A DNA stretch of 64,000 bases from CALIZF01 sp046292445 (lineage in GTDB: Bacteria > Pseudomonadota > Alphaproteobacteria > Rhodobacterales > Rhodobacteraceae): NCBI GenBank assembly GCA_046292445.1, contig JBKBQT010000001.1, forward strand, positions 248,001 to 312,000, written 5' to 3'. This document shows positions 47,539 to 56,412 of this stretch, one piece after another. Made by a program: the position numbers and the translations under genes. Every line of letters begins with the position of its first letter. Position 1 is the first letter of the stretch. The notes beneath the pieces were generated by a model. That model saw nothing but the letters and a program-made list of their open reading frames with translations. It was not told the origin of the DNA and searched no databases.

Positions 47539-49023
47539 ATGACCGTCCCATCCTTTCCCGCGCTCGCCGCTGCGCTCGCCGCCGCCCTGATCCTGCCCGG
47601 CGCTGCCGCGGCGCAGGCCCGGATCGCCATCGGCCTGCAGCAGGAGCCCACGACGCTCGATCCGACCACCGATGCCACGGCCTCGATCGGCGGGATGCTG
47701 ATGCAGAACGTCTATGAAGGGCTGACCACCGTGGACGAGAGCGGCACCGTCATGCCGCAGCTCGCACGGTCCTGGACGGTGTCGGACGACGGGCTCACCT
47801 ACACCTTCTCGCTGGTCGAGGGGGTCAAGTTCCACGACGGCACCACCTTCGACGCCGAGGATGTGCTGTTTTCCTACAACCGCGGCCGCGCCGAAGACGG
47901 CACCAACCCGCGCAAGCAGACCTTCGCGGCGATCACCGACATGTCGGCGCCCGATCCCTTCACGGTCTCGATCACCCTCAAGGCCCCCAGCGCCTTCTTC
48001 CTGTTCGACCTCGCCCAGCCGTCGGCGGCCATCGTCGCGCCCGAGACGGTCGAGACGAACAAGACCGCGCCGGTCGGCACCGGGCCGTTCAAGTTCGATG
48101 CATGGACGCGCGGCGACCGCCTGCGCCTCGTGAAGAATCCCGATCACCGCGATGCGGCGTCGGTCGCACTCGACGTGGTGGAGTTCCGCTTCGTCGCCGA
48201 TCCGGCCGCGGCCACCGCGGCGCTGATGGCGGGCGAGCTCGACGCCTTCCCCGGCTTCCCCGCCCCCGAGATCCTGCCGCAGTTCCAGGCCGATCCGCGG
48301 TTCCGCGTCAACATCGGCTCGACCGAGGGCGAGGTGATCCTGGCGCTCAACAATGGCCGGGCGCCGTTCAACGACATCCGCGCCCGCCGCGCGGTGAGCC
48401 ATGCGATCGACCGCGAGGCGATCATCGACGGGGCGATGTATGGTCAGGCGGTGCCGATCGGGTCGTTCTACCCGCCGCACGGGCCGGCCTATGTGGACCT
48501 GACCGGCGCCTATCCGCACGACACCGCCCGCGCCCGCGCGCTGTTCGAGGAGGCGGGGCTGATCGGCACCACCCTCACCCTGCGCGTGCCGCCGTTCCCC
48601 TATGCCACCCGGTCGGCCGAGATCGTGCAGGCACAGCTCGGCGCGGCGGGCGTCGAGGTGAAGGTCGAGGGCGTCGAATGGGGCTTCTGGCTCGAGGAAG
48701 TGTTCCGCAATCGCAACTACGACATGACCATCATCGCGCATACCAGCCCGAACGATCTGGGCAATTTCGCGCGCGGCCCCAACTACTTCTACGGTTACGA
48801 GGATGCCGCCTTCGTCGATCTGTGGAACCGCATCAGCACCACGGTCGATGACGAGACGCGGTTCGAGCTTCTGCGCCAGGCGCAGCGTCATGTGACCGAG
48901 AATGCGGTGCACGGGTTCCTGTTCCAGCTTCCGCTGCTCGGCGTGTTCAAGGCCGGGGTCGAGGGGTTCTGGGCGTCGCAGCCGGTGACCTGGCAACCGC
49001 TCAAGGACGTGCGCGTGAACTGA
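47539..49023 (+). CDS. peptide/nickel-type ABC substrate-binding protein (DppA-like)
   Basis: 494-aa SBP family 5 protein with signal peptide ending AAAAQA. RIAIGLQQEPTTLDPTTDATA and MQNVYEGLTTVDESGTVMPQLARSWTVSDDGLTYTFSLVEGVKFHDGTTFDAEDVLFS are the family signatures. GCAGGAGA precedes the ATG. A strong hairpin separates it from the permease genes, consistent with a higher dose of the binding protein. The ligand (peptide, opine, other) is unknown. Confidence 0.87.
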   Translation: MTVPSFPALAAALAAALILPGAAAAQARIAIGLQQEPTTLDPTTDATASIGGMLMQNVYEGLTTVDESGTVMPQLARSWTVSDDGLTYTFSLVEGVKFHDGTTFDAEDVLFSYNRGRAEDGTNPRKQTFAAITDMSAPDPFTVSITLKAPSAFFLFDLAQPSAAIVAPETVETNKTAPVGTGPFKFDAWTRGDRLRLVKNPDHRDAASVALDVVEFRFVADPAAATAALMAGELDAFPGFPAPEILPQFQADPRFRVNIGSTEGEVILALNNGRAPFNDIRARRAVSHAIDREAIIDGAMYGQAVPIGSFYPPHGPAYVDLTGAYPHDTARARALFEEAGLIGTTLTLRVPPFPYATRSAEIVQAQLGAAGVEVKVEGVEWGFWLEEVFRNRNYDMTIIAHTSPNDLGNFARGPNYFYGYEDAAFVDLWNRISTTVDDETRFELLRQAQRHVTENAVHGFLFQLPLLGVFKAGVEGFWASQPVTWQPLKDVRVN

Positions 49024-49045
49024 GCGCGCCGGGCTGATACCTTCG

Positions 49046-49072
49046 GGGGTGCGCCGGACGCCGGCGTGCCCC
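49046..49072 (+). terminator. stem-loop between binding-protein and permease genes
   Basis: GGGGTGCGCCGG (49046-49057), loop ACG, CCGGCGTGCCCC (49061-49072). In RNA all 12 positions pair, two as G-U. It starts 22 bases after the DppA-like stop. Without a U-tract it is more likely an attenuator or 3'-end stabiliser than a full terminator. Confidence 0.5.
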
Positions 49073-49097
49073 TTGCCGTTTCCGGCCGGGCGATCCC

Positions 49098-50042
49098 ATG
49101 GGTTACTTCCTTCTCCGCCGCACGATCGGCTTCGTGCTCACGCTTCTGGCGGTGTCGCTGGTGGTGTTCGCGGTGATGAACGTGCTGCCCGGCGATCCTG
49201 CGATCACCATCCTCGGGATCGAGGCGGACGAGACGGCGCTGGCCGCGCTGCGCGAGCAGCTCGGCCTGAACGATCCGGTGCATCTGCGCTACCTCGCCTG
49301 GATCACCGCCGCCGTGCAGGGCGATTTCGGAATGAGCCATTCGTTCCGCGTCCCTGTCGCCGGCCTTGTGGCCGAACGGCTGCCGCTGACAGTATCGCTG
49401 GCGGTCGCGGGCACCGTGCTCACCGTGACCATCGCCGTTGCGGCCGGCCTTTTCGCCGCCTCGCGGCACCGGCGGCCGGGCGACTGGGGGGTGATGGTGC
49501 TCAGCCAGGTCGGGATCGCCGTGCCGGCGTTCTGGCTCGCGATGCTGCTGGTGATGCTGTTCGCGGTCTATCTGCGCTGGCTGCCGCCGGGCGGTTTCCC
49601 CGGCTGGGGCGACCCGGTCGCCGCCGCCCGGTCGCTGGTGCTGCCGACGGCGGCGCTGGCGCTGGTGCAGGCCTCGGTGCTGGCGCGGGTGACGCGGTCT
49701 TCCGCGCTCGAGGTGATGCGGCTCGACTTCGTGCGCACCGCGCGGGCGGCGGGCCTGTCGCGCCGGCGCGTGCTCTGGCGCCACGTTCTGCCCAATGCGC
49801 TGATTCCCATCGTGACCATCGTCGGCCTGCAATTCGCGAGCGTGGTGACCGGGACCATCGTGATCGAGAACGTGTTCTACCTGCCCGGCCTCGGCCGGCT
49901 CATCTTCCAGTCCATCGCCAACCGCGACCTGCCGACGGTGCAGGCGCTGGTGATGCTGTTCGCGGCGATCGTGGTGACGGCGAATTTCCTCGTCGATATC
50001 GCCTACGGCCTGATCGACCCGCGGCTGAAGGATCGCGGCTGA
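49098..50042 (+). CDS. peptide-type ABC permease (DppB-like)
   Basis: 314-aa permease starting with the typical MGYFLLRRTIGFVLTLLAVSLVVFAVMNVLPGDPA. EAA loop LDFVRTARAAGLSRRRVLWRHVLPNALIPI, ending DIAYGLIDPRLK. Stop overlaps the DppC-like start (TGATG). Confidence 0.92.
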   Translation: MGYFLLRRTIGFVLTLLAVSLVVFAVMNVLPGDPAITILGIEADETALAALREQLGLNDPVHLRYLAWITAAVQGDFGMSHSFRVPVAGLVAERLPLTVSLAVAGTVLTVTIAVAAGLFAASRHRRPGDWGVMVLSQVGIAVPAFWLAMLLVMLFAVYLRWLPPGGFPGWGDPVAAARSLVLPTAALALVQASVLARVTRSSALEVMRLDFVRTARAAGLSRRRVLWRHVLPNALIPIVTIVGLQFASVVTGTIVIENVFYLPGLGRLIFQSIANRDLPTVQALVMLFAAIVVTANFLVDIAYGLIDPRLKDRG

Positions 50043-50860
50043 TGCGGCGGCTGCCGGTGAACCTCGTGATCGGCGGCGTTCTGGTGGCGCTGGTGGTCGG
50101 CGTGGCCGCGCTGTCGCTGGTCTGGACGCCGCACGACCACACCGCGCTCAACATCCGGGGCAAGTTCGAGGGGCCGGGGCCGGTGCATTGGCTCGGCACC
50201 GATCAGCTCGGCCGCGATGTCGTCTCGCAGCTCATGGCGGCGGCGCGCAATTCGATGACGGTCGCGCTGGTGGCGGTGCTGATCGGCGGGTCGATCGGGG
50301 TCGCCTTCGGCCTCTTGGCCAGCGCCATCGGCGGCTGGGTCGAGGATCTGGTTATGCGGGTGGCGGACATCGGCTTTGCCTTCCCGACGCTGCTGTTCGC
50401 GATCATGCTGGCGGCGGTGTTCGGCCCGTCGCTGACCAACGCGGTGCTCGCCATCGCCTTCATCAACATCCCCGTCTTTGCCCGCGTCGCCCGTGCATCG
50501 GCCAATCAGGTCTGGACGCGCGATTTCGTCGCCGCGGCGCGGGCGGCGGGCCTCGGGCGGTTCGCGATCACGCGCGACCACATCCTGCCCAACATCGCCG
50601 CGCCGGTGATCGTGCAGGCGACCATCGAATTCGCGGTGGCAATCCTCGCCGAGGCGGCGCTGAGCTATCTCGGCCTCGGCGCGCAGCCGCCCGCGCCGTC
50701 CTGGGGCCGGATGCTGTCCGAGGCGCAGACGCTGATGTATCTCGCCCCGCATCTCGCCATCTATCCGGGCCTGTGCATCGTCGTGGCGGTGATGGGGTTT
50801 GGCATGCTGGGGGACGGGCTGCGCGACGTGACCGACCCGCGCCTTGTTCGGGCGCGCTGA
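50042..50860 (+). CDS. peptide-type ABC permease (DppC-like)
   Basis: 272-aa permease. HWLGTDQLGRDVVSQLMAAARNSM is the DppC/OppC signature; EAA loop RDFVAAARAAGLGRFAITRDHILPN. C-terminal GFGMLGDGLRDVTDPRL. Overlaps both neighbours (TGATG at each end). Confidence 0.92.
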   Translation: MRRLPVNLVIGGVLVALVVGVAALSLVWTPHDHTALNIRGKFEGPGPVHWLGTDQLGRDVVSQLMAAARNSMTVALVAVLIGGSIGVAFGLLASAIGGWVEDLVMRVADIGFAFPTLLFAIMLAAVFGPSLTNAVLAIAFINIPVFARVARASANQVWTRDFVAAARAAGLGRFAITRDHILPNIAAPVIVQATIEFAVAILAEAALSYLGLGAQPPAPSWGRMLSEAQTLMYLAPHLAIYPGLCIVVAVMGFGMLGDGLRDVTDPRLVRAR

Positions 50861-51825
50861 TGATCGAGATCGAGCGCCTTTCGGTGACCTTCGCCGCGGG
50901 CACGGCGCTGCGGGACGCGACCCTGCGGGTGGCGCCCGGCGACCGCATTGGCGTGGTGGGCGAATCGGGCAGCGGCAAGTCGATGCTGGGCCTTGCGATG
51001 ATGGGCATGGTGCCCGATGCTGCGACCGTCACCGGCGCGGTGCGCCTGAACGGCACCGACCTCGCGGGCGCGCCCGAAGAGGTCTGGCGCCGGCACCGCG
51101 CGCGCGATGTGGCGATGGTGTTTCAGGAACCGATGGCGGCGCTCAACCCGCTGCGGCGGATCGGCGATACCGTGGCCGAGCCGTTGCGCCTGCATCAGGG
51201 GCTGTCGCGCGCCCGGGCCCGCGACAAGGCGCTCGCGCTTTTCGAGGAGGTCGGGATCCCGGATCCCGCCGCCCGGCTGCGCCAGTTCCCGCACGAGCTG
51301 TCCGGCGGCCAGCGACAGCGCGTGCTGATCGCGCTGGCGCTGGCCTGCGATCCGGCCGTGCTGATCGCGGACGAGCCGACGACGGCGCTCGACGCCAATG
51401 TGGCGCTGCGCATCATCGATCTGCTGGTGGACCTGTCGGATCGGCGGCGGATGGGGTTGGTGTTCATCAGCCACGACCTTGCCGCCGTGGCGCGGGCGAC
51501 GGCGAGGCTCGTGGTGCTCTATGGCGGTGCGGTGGTGGAGGAAGGGCCGACCGAGGCGGTGCTGGCCGCCCCCGCGCATCCTTACACCCGGGGCCTGATC
51601 GCGGCGCGGCCGCGCGGGGCTGCGGGCCGGGGGCCGGACGGGCGGCGGCCGCGGCTGGCGACCATCCCGGGCACGGTGCCGCCGCTCGCCGCGCTGCCGC
51701 CCGGCTGCCGCTTTGCCGGCCGCTGTCCGGTCGAGCGGCCGGAATGCGCCGGCACCGTGCCGCCGCTGCACCACCCCGCACCCGGCCGCGCCGCGCATTG
51801 CCACGCCATCGGGGCCGCGCCATGA
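50860..51825 (+). CDS. peptide-type ABC ATPase (DppD-like)
   Basis: 321-aa ATPase. Walker A GESGSGKSMLG, Q-loop VFQEPMAALNPL, signature LSGGQRQRVLIALAL, Walker B VLIADEPTTALD, H-loop ISHDLAAVARA. The C-terminal cysteine cluster CRFAGRCPVERPEC is as in oligopeptide ATPases that bind an Fe-S or zinc. Overlaps neighbours. Confidence 0.92.
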   Translation: MIEIERLSVTFAAGTALRDATLRVAPGDRIGVVGESGSGKSMLGLAMMGMVPDAATVTGAVRLNGTDLAGAPEEVWRRHRARDVAMVFQEPMAALNPLRRIGDTVAEPLRLHQGLSRARARDKALALFEEVGIPDPAARLRQFPHELSGGQRQRVLIALALACDPAVLIADEPTTALDANVALRIIDLLVDLSDRRRMGLVFISHDLAAVARATARLVVLYGGAVVEEGPTEAVLAAPAHPYTRGLIAARPRGAAGRGPDGRRPRLATIPGTVPPLAALPPGCRFAGRCPVERPECAGTVPPLHHPAPGRAAHCHAIGAAP

Positions 51826-52598
51826 CCGCGCCGCTGCTTGAGGTCGAGGACGTGCACAAGGCTTACCGCCTGCCGCGGCGCTCGATCTTCGGGCCGCGCC
51901 CGATGCTCGTCGCCGTCGAAGGCGTAAGCCTGCGGCTCGAGGCGGGTCGCACGCTCGGCATCGTCGGCGAATCGGGGTCGGGCAAATCCACGCTCGCGCG
52001 GCTCATCATGGCGTTCGAGCGGCCCGATGCAGGGGCGGTGCGGTTCCAGGGGCAGGATCTGGCGCAACTCGGCCGGAATGCGCTGCGCCGGCTGCGCCCC
52101 GGCTTCCAGATGATCTTTCAGGATCCCTACGGCAGCCTCGACCCCCGGCGCACTGTCGGCTGGTCGGTCGGCGAGCCCCTGCGCGCCATCCGGGCGGAAC
52201 GGATCGCCCCGCGCGTGGCCGAGGCGCTGGAACAGGTGGGCCTGCGCCCCGCCGATGCCGACCGCTATCCGCACGAATTCTCGGGCGGTCAGCGCCAGCG
52301 CATCGCCATTGCCCGCGCCATCGTCACCCGGCCCGCGCTGCTGGTCGCGGACGAGGCGGTGTCGGCGCTAGACGTGTCGGTGCAGGCGCAGGTGCTCAAC
52401 CTCCTGATGGATCTGCAGGAAACGCTCGGGCTGGGCATGGTGTTCATCAGCCATGACCTCGCGGTAGTGGCGAGCCTTTGCGACGATATCCTCGTGATGC
52501 GCGCCGGGCGGATGGTGGAACAGGGGCCGGCGGCGGCGATCATGGCGCGGCCGGGGCAGGATTATACCCGCTCGCTGCTCGCAGCCTCGGGTCTCTGA
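51822..52598 (+). CDS. peptide-type ABC ATPase (DppF-like)
   Basis: 258-aa ATPase. Walker A GESGSGKSTLARLI, MIFQDPYGSLDPRRTVGW, signature FSGGQRQRIAIARAI, Walker B LLVADEAVSALDVSVQAQVLNLLMDL. It lacks the cysteine cluster at its end, which is shorter than in many DppF. Last gene of the transporter operon; the hmgA promoter begins 4 bases after its stop. Confidence 0.92.
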   Translation: MTAPLLEVEDVHKAYRLPRRSIFGPRPMLVAVEGVSLRLEAGRTLGIVGESGSGKSTLARLIMAFERPDAGAVRFQGQDLAQLGRNALRRLRPGFQMIFQDPYGSLDPRRTVGWSVGEPLRAIRAERIAPRVAEALEQVGLRPADADRYPHEFSGGQRQRIAIARAIVTRPALLVADEAVSALDVSVQAQVLNLLMDLQETLGLGMVFISHDLAVVASLCDDILVMRAGRMVEQGPAAAIMARPGQDYTRSLLAASGL

Positions 52599-52601
52599 CG
52601 C

Positions 52602-52631
52602 TTGACATCGTTGCACATGCAACGATATAAG
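52602..52631 (+). promoter_or_regulatory. hmgA promoter with palindromic operator in the spacer
   Basis: TTGACA (52602-52607) and TATAAG (52626-52631), spacer 18, with GATATA (52624-52629, spacer 16) as alternative -10. The spacer is filled by ATCGTTGCACATGCAACGAT (52607-52626): 9-base perfect arms around CA. A bound dimer would block RNA polymerase. The pattern fits a MarR-type repressor encoded elsewhere; hpaR at 8.6 kb sits beside a different palindrome. Confidence 0.75.
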
Positions 52632-52659
52632 CGGCCAGCACGTCAGGGGAGAGGATCGC

Positions 52660-54021
52660 ATGACAAGCCACGGCCTGCCGGAAGGCATGATCCGCGCCGT
52701 TTCGACCACCGGAACGCATGAGGGCTACATGCCCGGCTTCGGCAACGACTTCGAGACCGAGGCGTTGCCGGGCGCGCTGCCGCAGGGCCAGAACAGCCCG
52801 CAGAAATGCAACTACGGCCTCTATGCCGAACAGCTGTCCGGCACCGCCTTCACCGCCCCGCGCGGCCAGAACGAGCGGACCTGGTGCTACCGCATCCGCC
52901 CCTCGGTCCAGCACACCGGGCGGTTCGCGAAGATCGATCTGCCCTACTGGAAATCGGCGCCGCATGTCCTGCCCGATGTCATCAGCCTCGGCCAGTATCG
53001 CTGGGATCCGGTGCCGATGACGGGCGACGCGCTGACCTGGCTGACCGGCATGCGCACGATGACGACGGCGGGCGATGTGAACACGCAGGCGGGCATGGCC
53101 TCGCATGTGTATCTCGTGACCGAAAGCATGCGGGACGAATATTTCTTTTCCGCCGACAGCGAGCTTCTCGTTGTTCCGCAGGAGGGGCGACTGCGGTTCT
53201 GCACCGAGCTTGGGGTGATCGACCTCGAGCCCAAGGAGATCGCGATCCTGCCGCGCGGCCTTGTCTATCGGGTCGAGGTGCTCGACGGGCCGTGCCGCGG
53301 CTTTGTCTGCGAGAACTACGGGCAGAAGTTCGACCTGCCCTCGCGCGGGCCGATCGGCGCCAACTGCATGGCCAACCCGCGCGACTTCAAATGCCCCGTC
53401 GCCGCCTTCGAGGACCGCGCGGCGCGCAGCCGTGTCGTCATCAAGTGGTGCGGGCAGTTCCACGAGACCTGGATCGACCACTCGCCGCTCGACGTGGTGG
53501 CCTGGCACGGCAATTACTGCGCCTACAAATACGATCTGCGCACCTATTCGCCGGTCGGCGCGATCCTGTTCGACCACCCGGACCCGTCGATCTTCACCGT
53601 CCTGACCGCGCCGAGCGGGCAGGAGGGGACGGCCAACATCGATTTCGTGCTGTTCCGTGAACGCTGGATGGTGGCTGAACATTCGTTCCGCCCGCCATGG
53701 TATCACAAGAACATCATGTCCGAGATGATGGGCAACATCTATGGCATCTACGACGCCAAGCCGCAGGGTTTCGTCCCCGGCGGGATGAGCCTGCACAACT
53801 GCATGCTGCCGCACGGGCCGGACCGCAATGCCTTCGAGGGCGCGTCGAACGGCGAGCTGAAGCCGGAAAAGCTCGACAACACCATGTCGTTCATGTTCGA
53901 GACGCGGTTCCCGCAGCACCTGACGGCCTTTGCGGCGACCGAGGCGCCGTTGCAGGACGACTATATCGATTGCTGGACCAGCCTCGAGAAGAAGTTCGAC
54001 GGCACCCCCGGGGTGAAGTAA
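52660..54021 (+). CDS. hmgA: homogentisate 1,2-dioxygenase
   Basis: 453-aa Fe(II) dioxygenase that opens homogentisate to maleylacetoacetate in tyrosine/phenylalanine degradation. Iron ligands lie in RPPWYHKNIMSEMMGNIYG (His, Glu) and MLPHGPDRNAFEGAS (His); the N-terminal YMPGFGNDFETEALPGALP is highly characteristic. AGGGGAGAGG ribosome site. First gene of the homogentisate cluster, directly under a palindrome-containing promoter. Confidence 0.96.
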   Translation: MTSHGLPEGMIRAVSTTGTHEGYMPGFGNDFETEALPGALPQGQNSPQKCNYGLYAEQLSGTAFTAPRGQNERTWCYRIRPSVQHTGRFAKIDLPYWKSAPHVLPDVISLGQYRWDPVPMTGDALTWLTGMRTMTTAGDVNTQAGMASHVYLVTESMRDEYFFSADSELLVVPQEGRLRFCTELGVIDLEPKEIAILPRGLVYRVEVLDGPCRGFVCENYGQKFDLPSRGPIGANCMANPRDFKCPVAAFEDRAARSRVVIKWCGQFHETWIDHSPLDVVAWHGNYCAYKYDLRTYSPVGAILFDHPDPSIFTVLTAPSGQEGTANIDFVLFRERWMVAEHSFRPPWYHKNIMSEMMGNIYGIYDAKPQGFVPGGMSLHNCMLPHGPDRNAFEGASNGELKPEKLDNTMSFMFETRFPQHLTAFAATEAPLQDDYIDCWTSLEKKFDGTPGVK

Positions 54022-54031
54022 CACCGGCAAG

Positions 54032-54090
54032 GGATGCCCCGTTTTCCCAGGCTCCCGCCCGCCCACCCCGCCTCGGAAAACGGGGCATCC
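54032..54090. other. 16-bp perfect inverted repeat between hmgA and fahA
   Basis: GGATGCCCCGTTTTCC (54032-54047) and GGAAAACGGGGCATCC (54075-54090) with a 27-base C-rich, G-poor loop. A stem this long is rare inside an operon. It could be an RNA stabiliser, an attenuator or processing site, or a decayed mobile palindrome. Confidence 0.7.
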
Positions 54091-54112
54091 TGATCGATCT
54101 TTGCGAGGGTTC

Positions 54113-55366
54113 ATGCCGCTACTGAAAAGCTGGGTCGAAAGCGCGAATGCGCCCGATACCGAATTTCCGCTCAACAACCTTGCGCTCGGCGTCTTCGGGG
54201 TGGCGGGGGCCGAGCCGCATTGCGGCGTCGCCATCGGGGATGTCATCCTCGATGCCACGGCGGCCGAGGAGGCGGGGCTGATCGGCCTGCCGGGCGGGCC
54301 GCTGCTCGACGTGCCGTTCTGGAACGAGCTGATGGAGGCGGGGCCGGATGTCTGGGCCGATTTCCGCGCGCAGGTGACGGCGCTGCTGGCCGAAGGCGCG
54401 GATCGGGCGGCTGCGCCGTTCCTTGTGCCGATGGCGGGTGCGGACCTGCACATGCCCTTCCTGGTCGCGGAATACACCGATTTCTACGCCGGCCGGAACC
54501 ATGCGCAGAACGTCGGTGCGATGTTCCGCGGCGCCGAGAATGCGTTGCCGCCGAACTGGCGGCACATCCCCATCGGCTACAACGGGCGGGCCTCGTCGGT
54601 GGTTGTCAGCGGCACGCCGGTGCGCCGGCCGCTCGGGCAGCTCATGCCGCCGGGGGCGGAGGCGCCGGTTTTCGCACCGTCGCGGCGGTTCGATTTCGAA
54701 CTCGAGCTCGGCGCGATCGTCGGGCAGTCGTCCGAGGGGATGGTGTCGGTGGCCGAGGCCGGGGCGATGATCTTCGGCTATGTGCTGCTCAACGACTGGT
54801 CGGCGCGGGATATCCAGGCCTGGGAATACCAGCCGCTCGGCCCGTTCCAGGCCAAGGCGACGGCAACGACGATCAGCCCCTGGATCGTGATGGCCGCCGC
54901 GCTGGAGCCGTTCCGGGCAGAGGGGCAGCAGCGCGACGTCGCCCTGTTGCCCTATCTACGCGAGGACCGGCCGGGGCTTTACGATCTTGCGCTCGAGGTC
55001 GCGCTGCAGCCTGTCGGCGGGGAGGCGACAGTGATCTGCCGCACGCGCGGGACCGAGCTTTACTATTCCGCAGCCCAGCAGCTTTGCCATCACACGACGA
55101 GCGGCTGCCCGATGACCGTGGGCGATCTGCTCGGATCGGGAACGATTTCGGGGCCGACCAAGGACAGCCGCGGCAGCATGCTGGAACTGTCCTGGGGCGG
55201 GAAGGAACCGCTGACGCTTCCCGGCGGCGCCACGCGCAGCTTTCTCGAGGATGGCGATACGGTGGTGATGCGCGGGCATGCGCAGGGCGATGGCTATCGG
55301 GTGGGTTTCGGCCAGTGCGAGGGGGTGATCCTGCCAGCGCCGCCGGTGCCGGATTGGGCCAAGTGA
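54113..55366 (+). CDS. fahA: fumarylacetoacetase
   Basis: 417-aa FAH. SH3-like N-terminal domain (PLNNLALGVFG), then the catalytic site YTDFYAGRNHAQNVGAMFRG (121-140; metal-ligand Asp123 and catalytic His130), FELELGAIVG, LLNDWSARDIQAWEYQPLGPFQAKATATTISPWIV and TSGCPMTVGDLLGSGTISGP. Splits fumarylacetoacetate into fumarate and acetoacetate. GCGAGGG precedes the ATG at 54113. The isomerase maiA, needed between hmgA and fahA, is not in the window. Confidence 0.96.
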   Translation: MPLLKSWVESANAPDTEFPLNNLALGVFGVAGAEPHCGVAIGDVILDATAAEEAGLIGLPGGPLLDVPFWNELMEAGPDVWADFRAQVTALLAEGADRAAAPFLVPMAGADLHMPFLVAEYTDFYAGRNHAQNVGAMFRGAENALPPNWRHIPIGYNGRASSVVVSGTPVRRPLGQLMPPGAEAPVFAPSRRFDFELELGAIVGQSSEGMVSVAEAGAMIFGYVLLNDWSARDIQAWEYQPLGPFQAKATATTISPWIVMAAALEPFRAEGQQRDVALLPYLREDRPGLYDLALEVALQPVGGEATVICRTRGTELYYSAAQQLCHHTTSGCPMTVGDLLGSGTISGPTKDSRGSMLELSWGGKEPLTLPGGATRSFLEDGDTVVMRGHAQGDGYRVGFGQCEGVILPAPPVPDWAK

Positions 55367-55379
55367 ACGGAGGGTCACA

Positions 55380-56330
55380 ATGACCAAGGCTTTTGCGAGC
55401 GCGGCCGATCTGGCTGAAAAGAAGACGAGCTTCACCGAAGTCGGCCCCGGCCTCTACGCCTTTACCGCCGAGGGCGATCCAAATTCCGGCGTCATCATCG
55501 GGGATGACGCCGTGATGGTGGTCGAGGCGCAGGCGACGCCGCGCCTGGCGCGCAAGGTCGTCGACTGCATCCGGCAGGTCACCGACAAGCCGATCACGCA
55601 TCTGGCGCTGACGCATTATCACGCTGTCCGTGTCCTCGGCGCCTCGGCTTACGGCGCGCGCGAGATTATCATGTCGGACCGCGCCCGCGCGATGGTGGCC
55701 GAACGCGGGCAGGAGGATTGGGACAGCGAATTCGGCCGCTTCCCCCGCCTGTTCGAGGGGCATGAGGAGATCCCCGGCCTGACCTGGCCGACAACGACCT
55801 TTTCCGACCGCATGACGGTCTATCTCGGCCGGCGGCGGGTGGACATCCTGCATCCGGGCCGTGCGCATACCGCCGGCGATGCCGTGATCTGGGTGCCGGA
55901 TGCCGAAGTGATGTTCACCGGCGACATCGTCGAATACCACTCGGCCTGCTATTGCGGCGACGGGCATTTCGAGGACTGGCCCGAAACGCTCGCCGTCATC
56001 GCCGGGTTCGATCCGGCGGCGATCGCGCCGGGCCGCGGCGATGCGCTGGTCGGGCGCGAGATGGTGAGCCGCGCGATCGCCAACACCGCCGATTTCGTCG
56101 CCTCGACCTGGCGGCCGGTGCAGCGGGTGGCGGCGCGTGGCGGCACGCTCCGGGAGGCATGGGATGCCGTGCGCGCCGAATGCGACCCCAAGTTCGGGAA
56201 TTATGCGATCTATGAGCATTGCCTGCCCTTCAACGTCGCCCGCGCCTGGGACGAGGCGCGGGGGATCGACACGCCGCGCATCTGGACGGCCGAGCGTGAC
56301 CGCGACATGTGGTCGGCGCTGCAGGGCTGA
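55380..56330 (+). CDS. MBL-fold hydrolase-like protein with altered metal motif
   Basis: 316-aa metallo-beta-lactamase-fold protein 13 bases after fahA (GGAGGG site). The canonical HxHxDH motif reads H79-Y-H81-A-V83-R84: both first histidines remain, but the Asp and His are replaced by Val and Arg. Later ligands are kept: H163 in HPGRAHTAGD and D182 in FTGDIVE. This predicts loss of the second metal site, or a mononuclear enzyme. Role in homogentisate or 3-hydroxyphenylacetate breakdown is inferred from position only. Confidence 0.8.
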   Translation: MTKAFASAADLAEKKTSFTEVGPGLYAFTAEGDPNSGVIIGDDAVMVVEAQATPRLARKVVDCIRQVTDKPITHLALTHYHAVRVLGASAYGAREIIMSDRARAMVAERGQEDWDSEFGRFPRLFEGHEEIPGLTWPTTTFSDRMTVYLGRRRVDILHPGRAHTAGDAVIWVPDAEVMFTGDIVEYHSACYCGDGHFEDWPETLAVIAGFDPAAIAPGRGDALVGREMVSRAIANTADFVASTWRPVQRVAARGGTLREAWDAVRAECDPKFGNYAIYEHCLPFNVARAWDEARGIDTPRIWTAERDRDMWSALQG

Positions 56331-56334
56331 CGGG

Positions 56335-56412
56335 ATGCGGCATGTGCTTAGCCTCGCGGCATTTCTGACGCTCGCCGCCTGCGGCGTCGTACCCTTCGTG
56401 CCGCTGCTGTGA
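56335..56412 (+). CDS. tiny lipoprotein-like ORF
   Basis: 25-codon ORF, MRHVLSLAAFLTLAAC followed by GVVPFVPLL: a complete signal peptide with lipobox LAAC and only nine residues after the cysteine. It begins 5 bases after the MBL gene and its TGA overlaps the next ATG (TGATG). If processed, it would be a lipid-anchored peptide. It could instead be a translational coupler. Modest support. Confidence 0.45.
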   Translation: MRHVLSLAAFLTLAACGVVPFVPLL

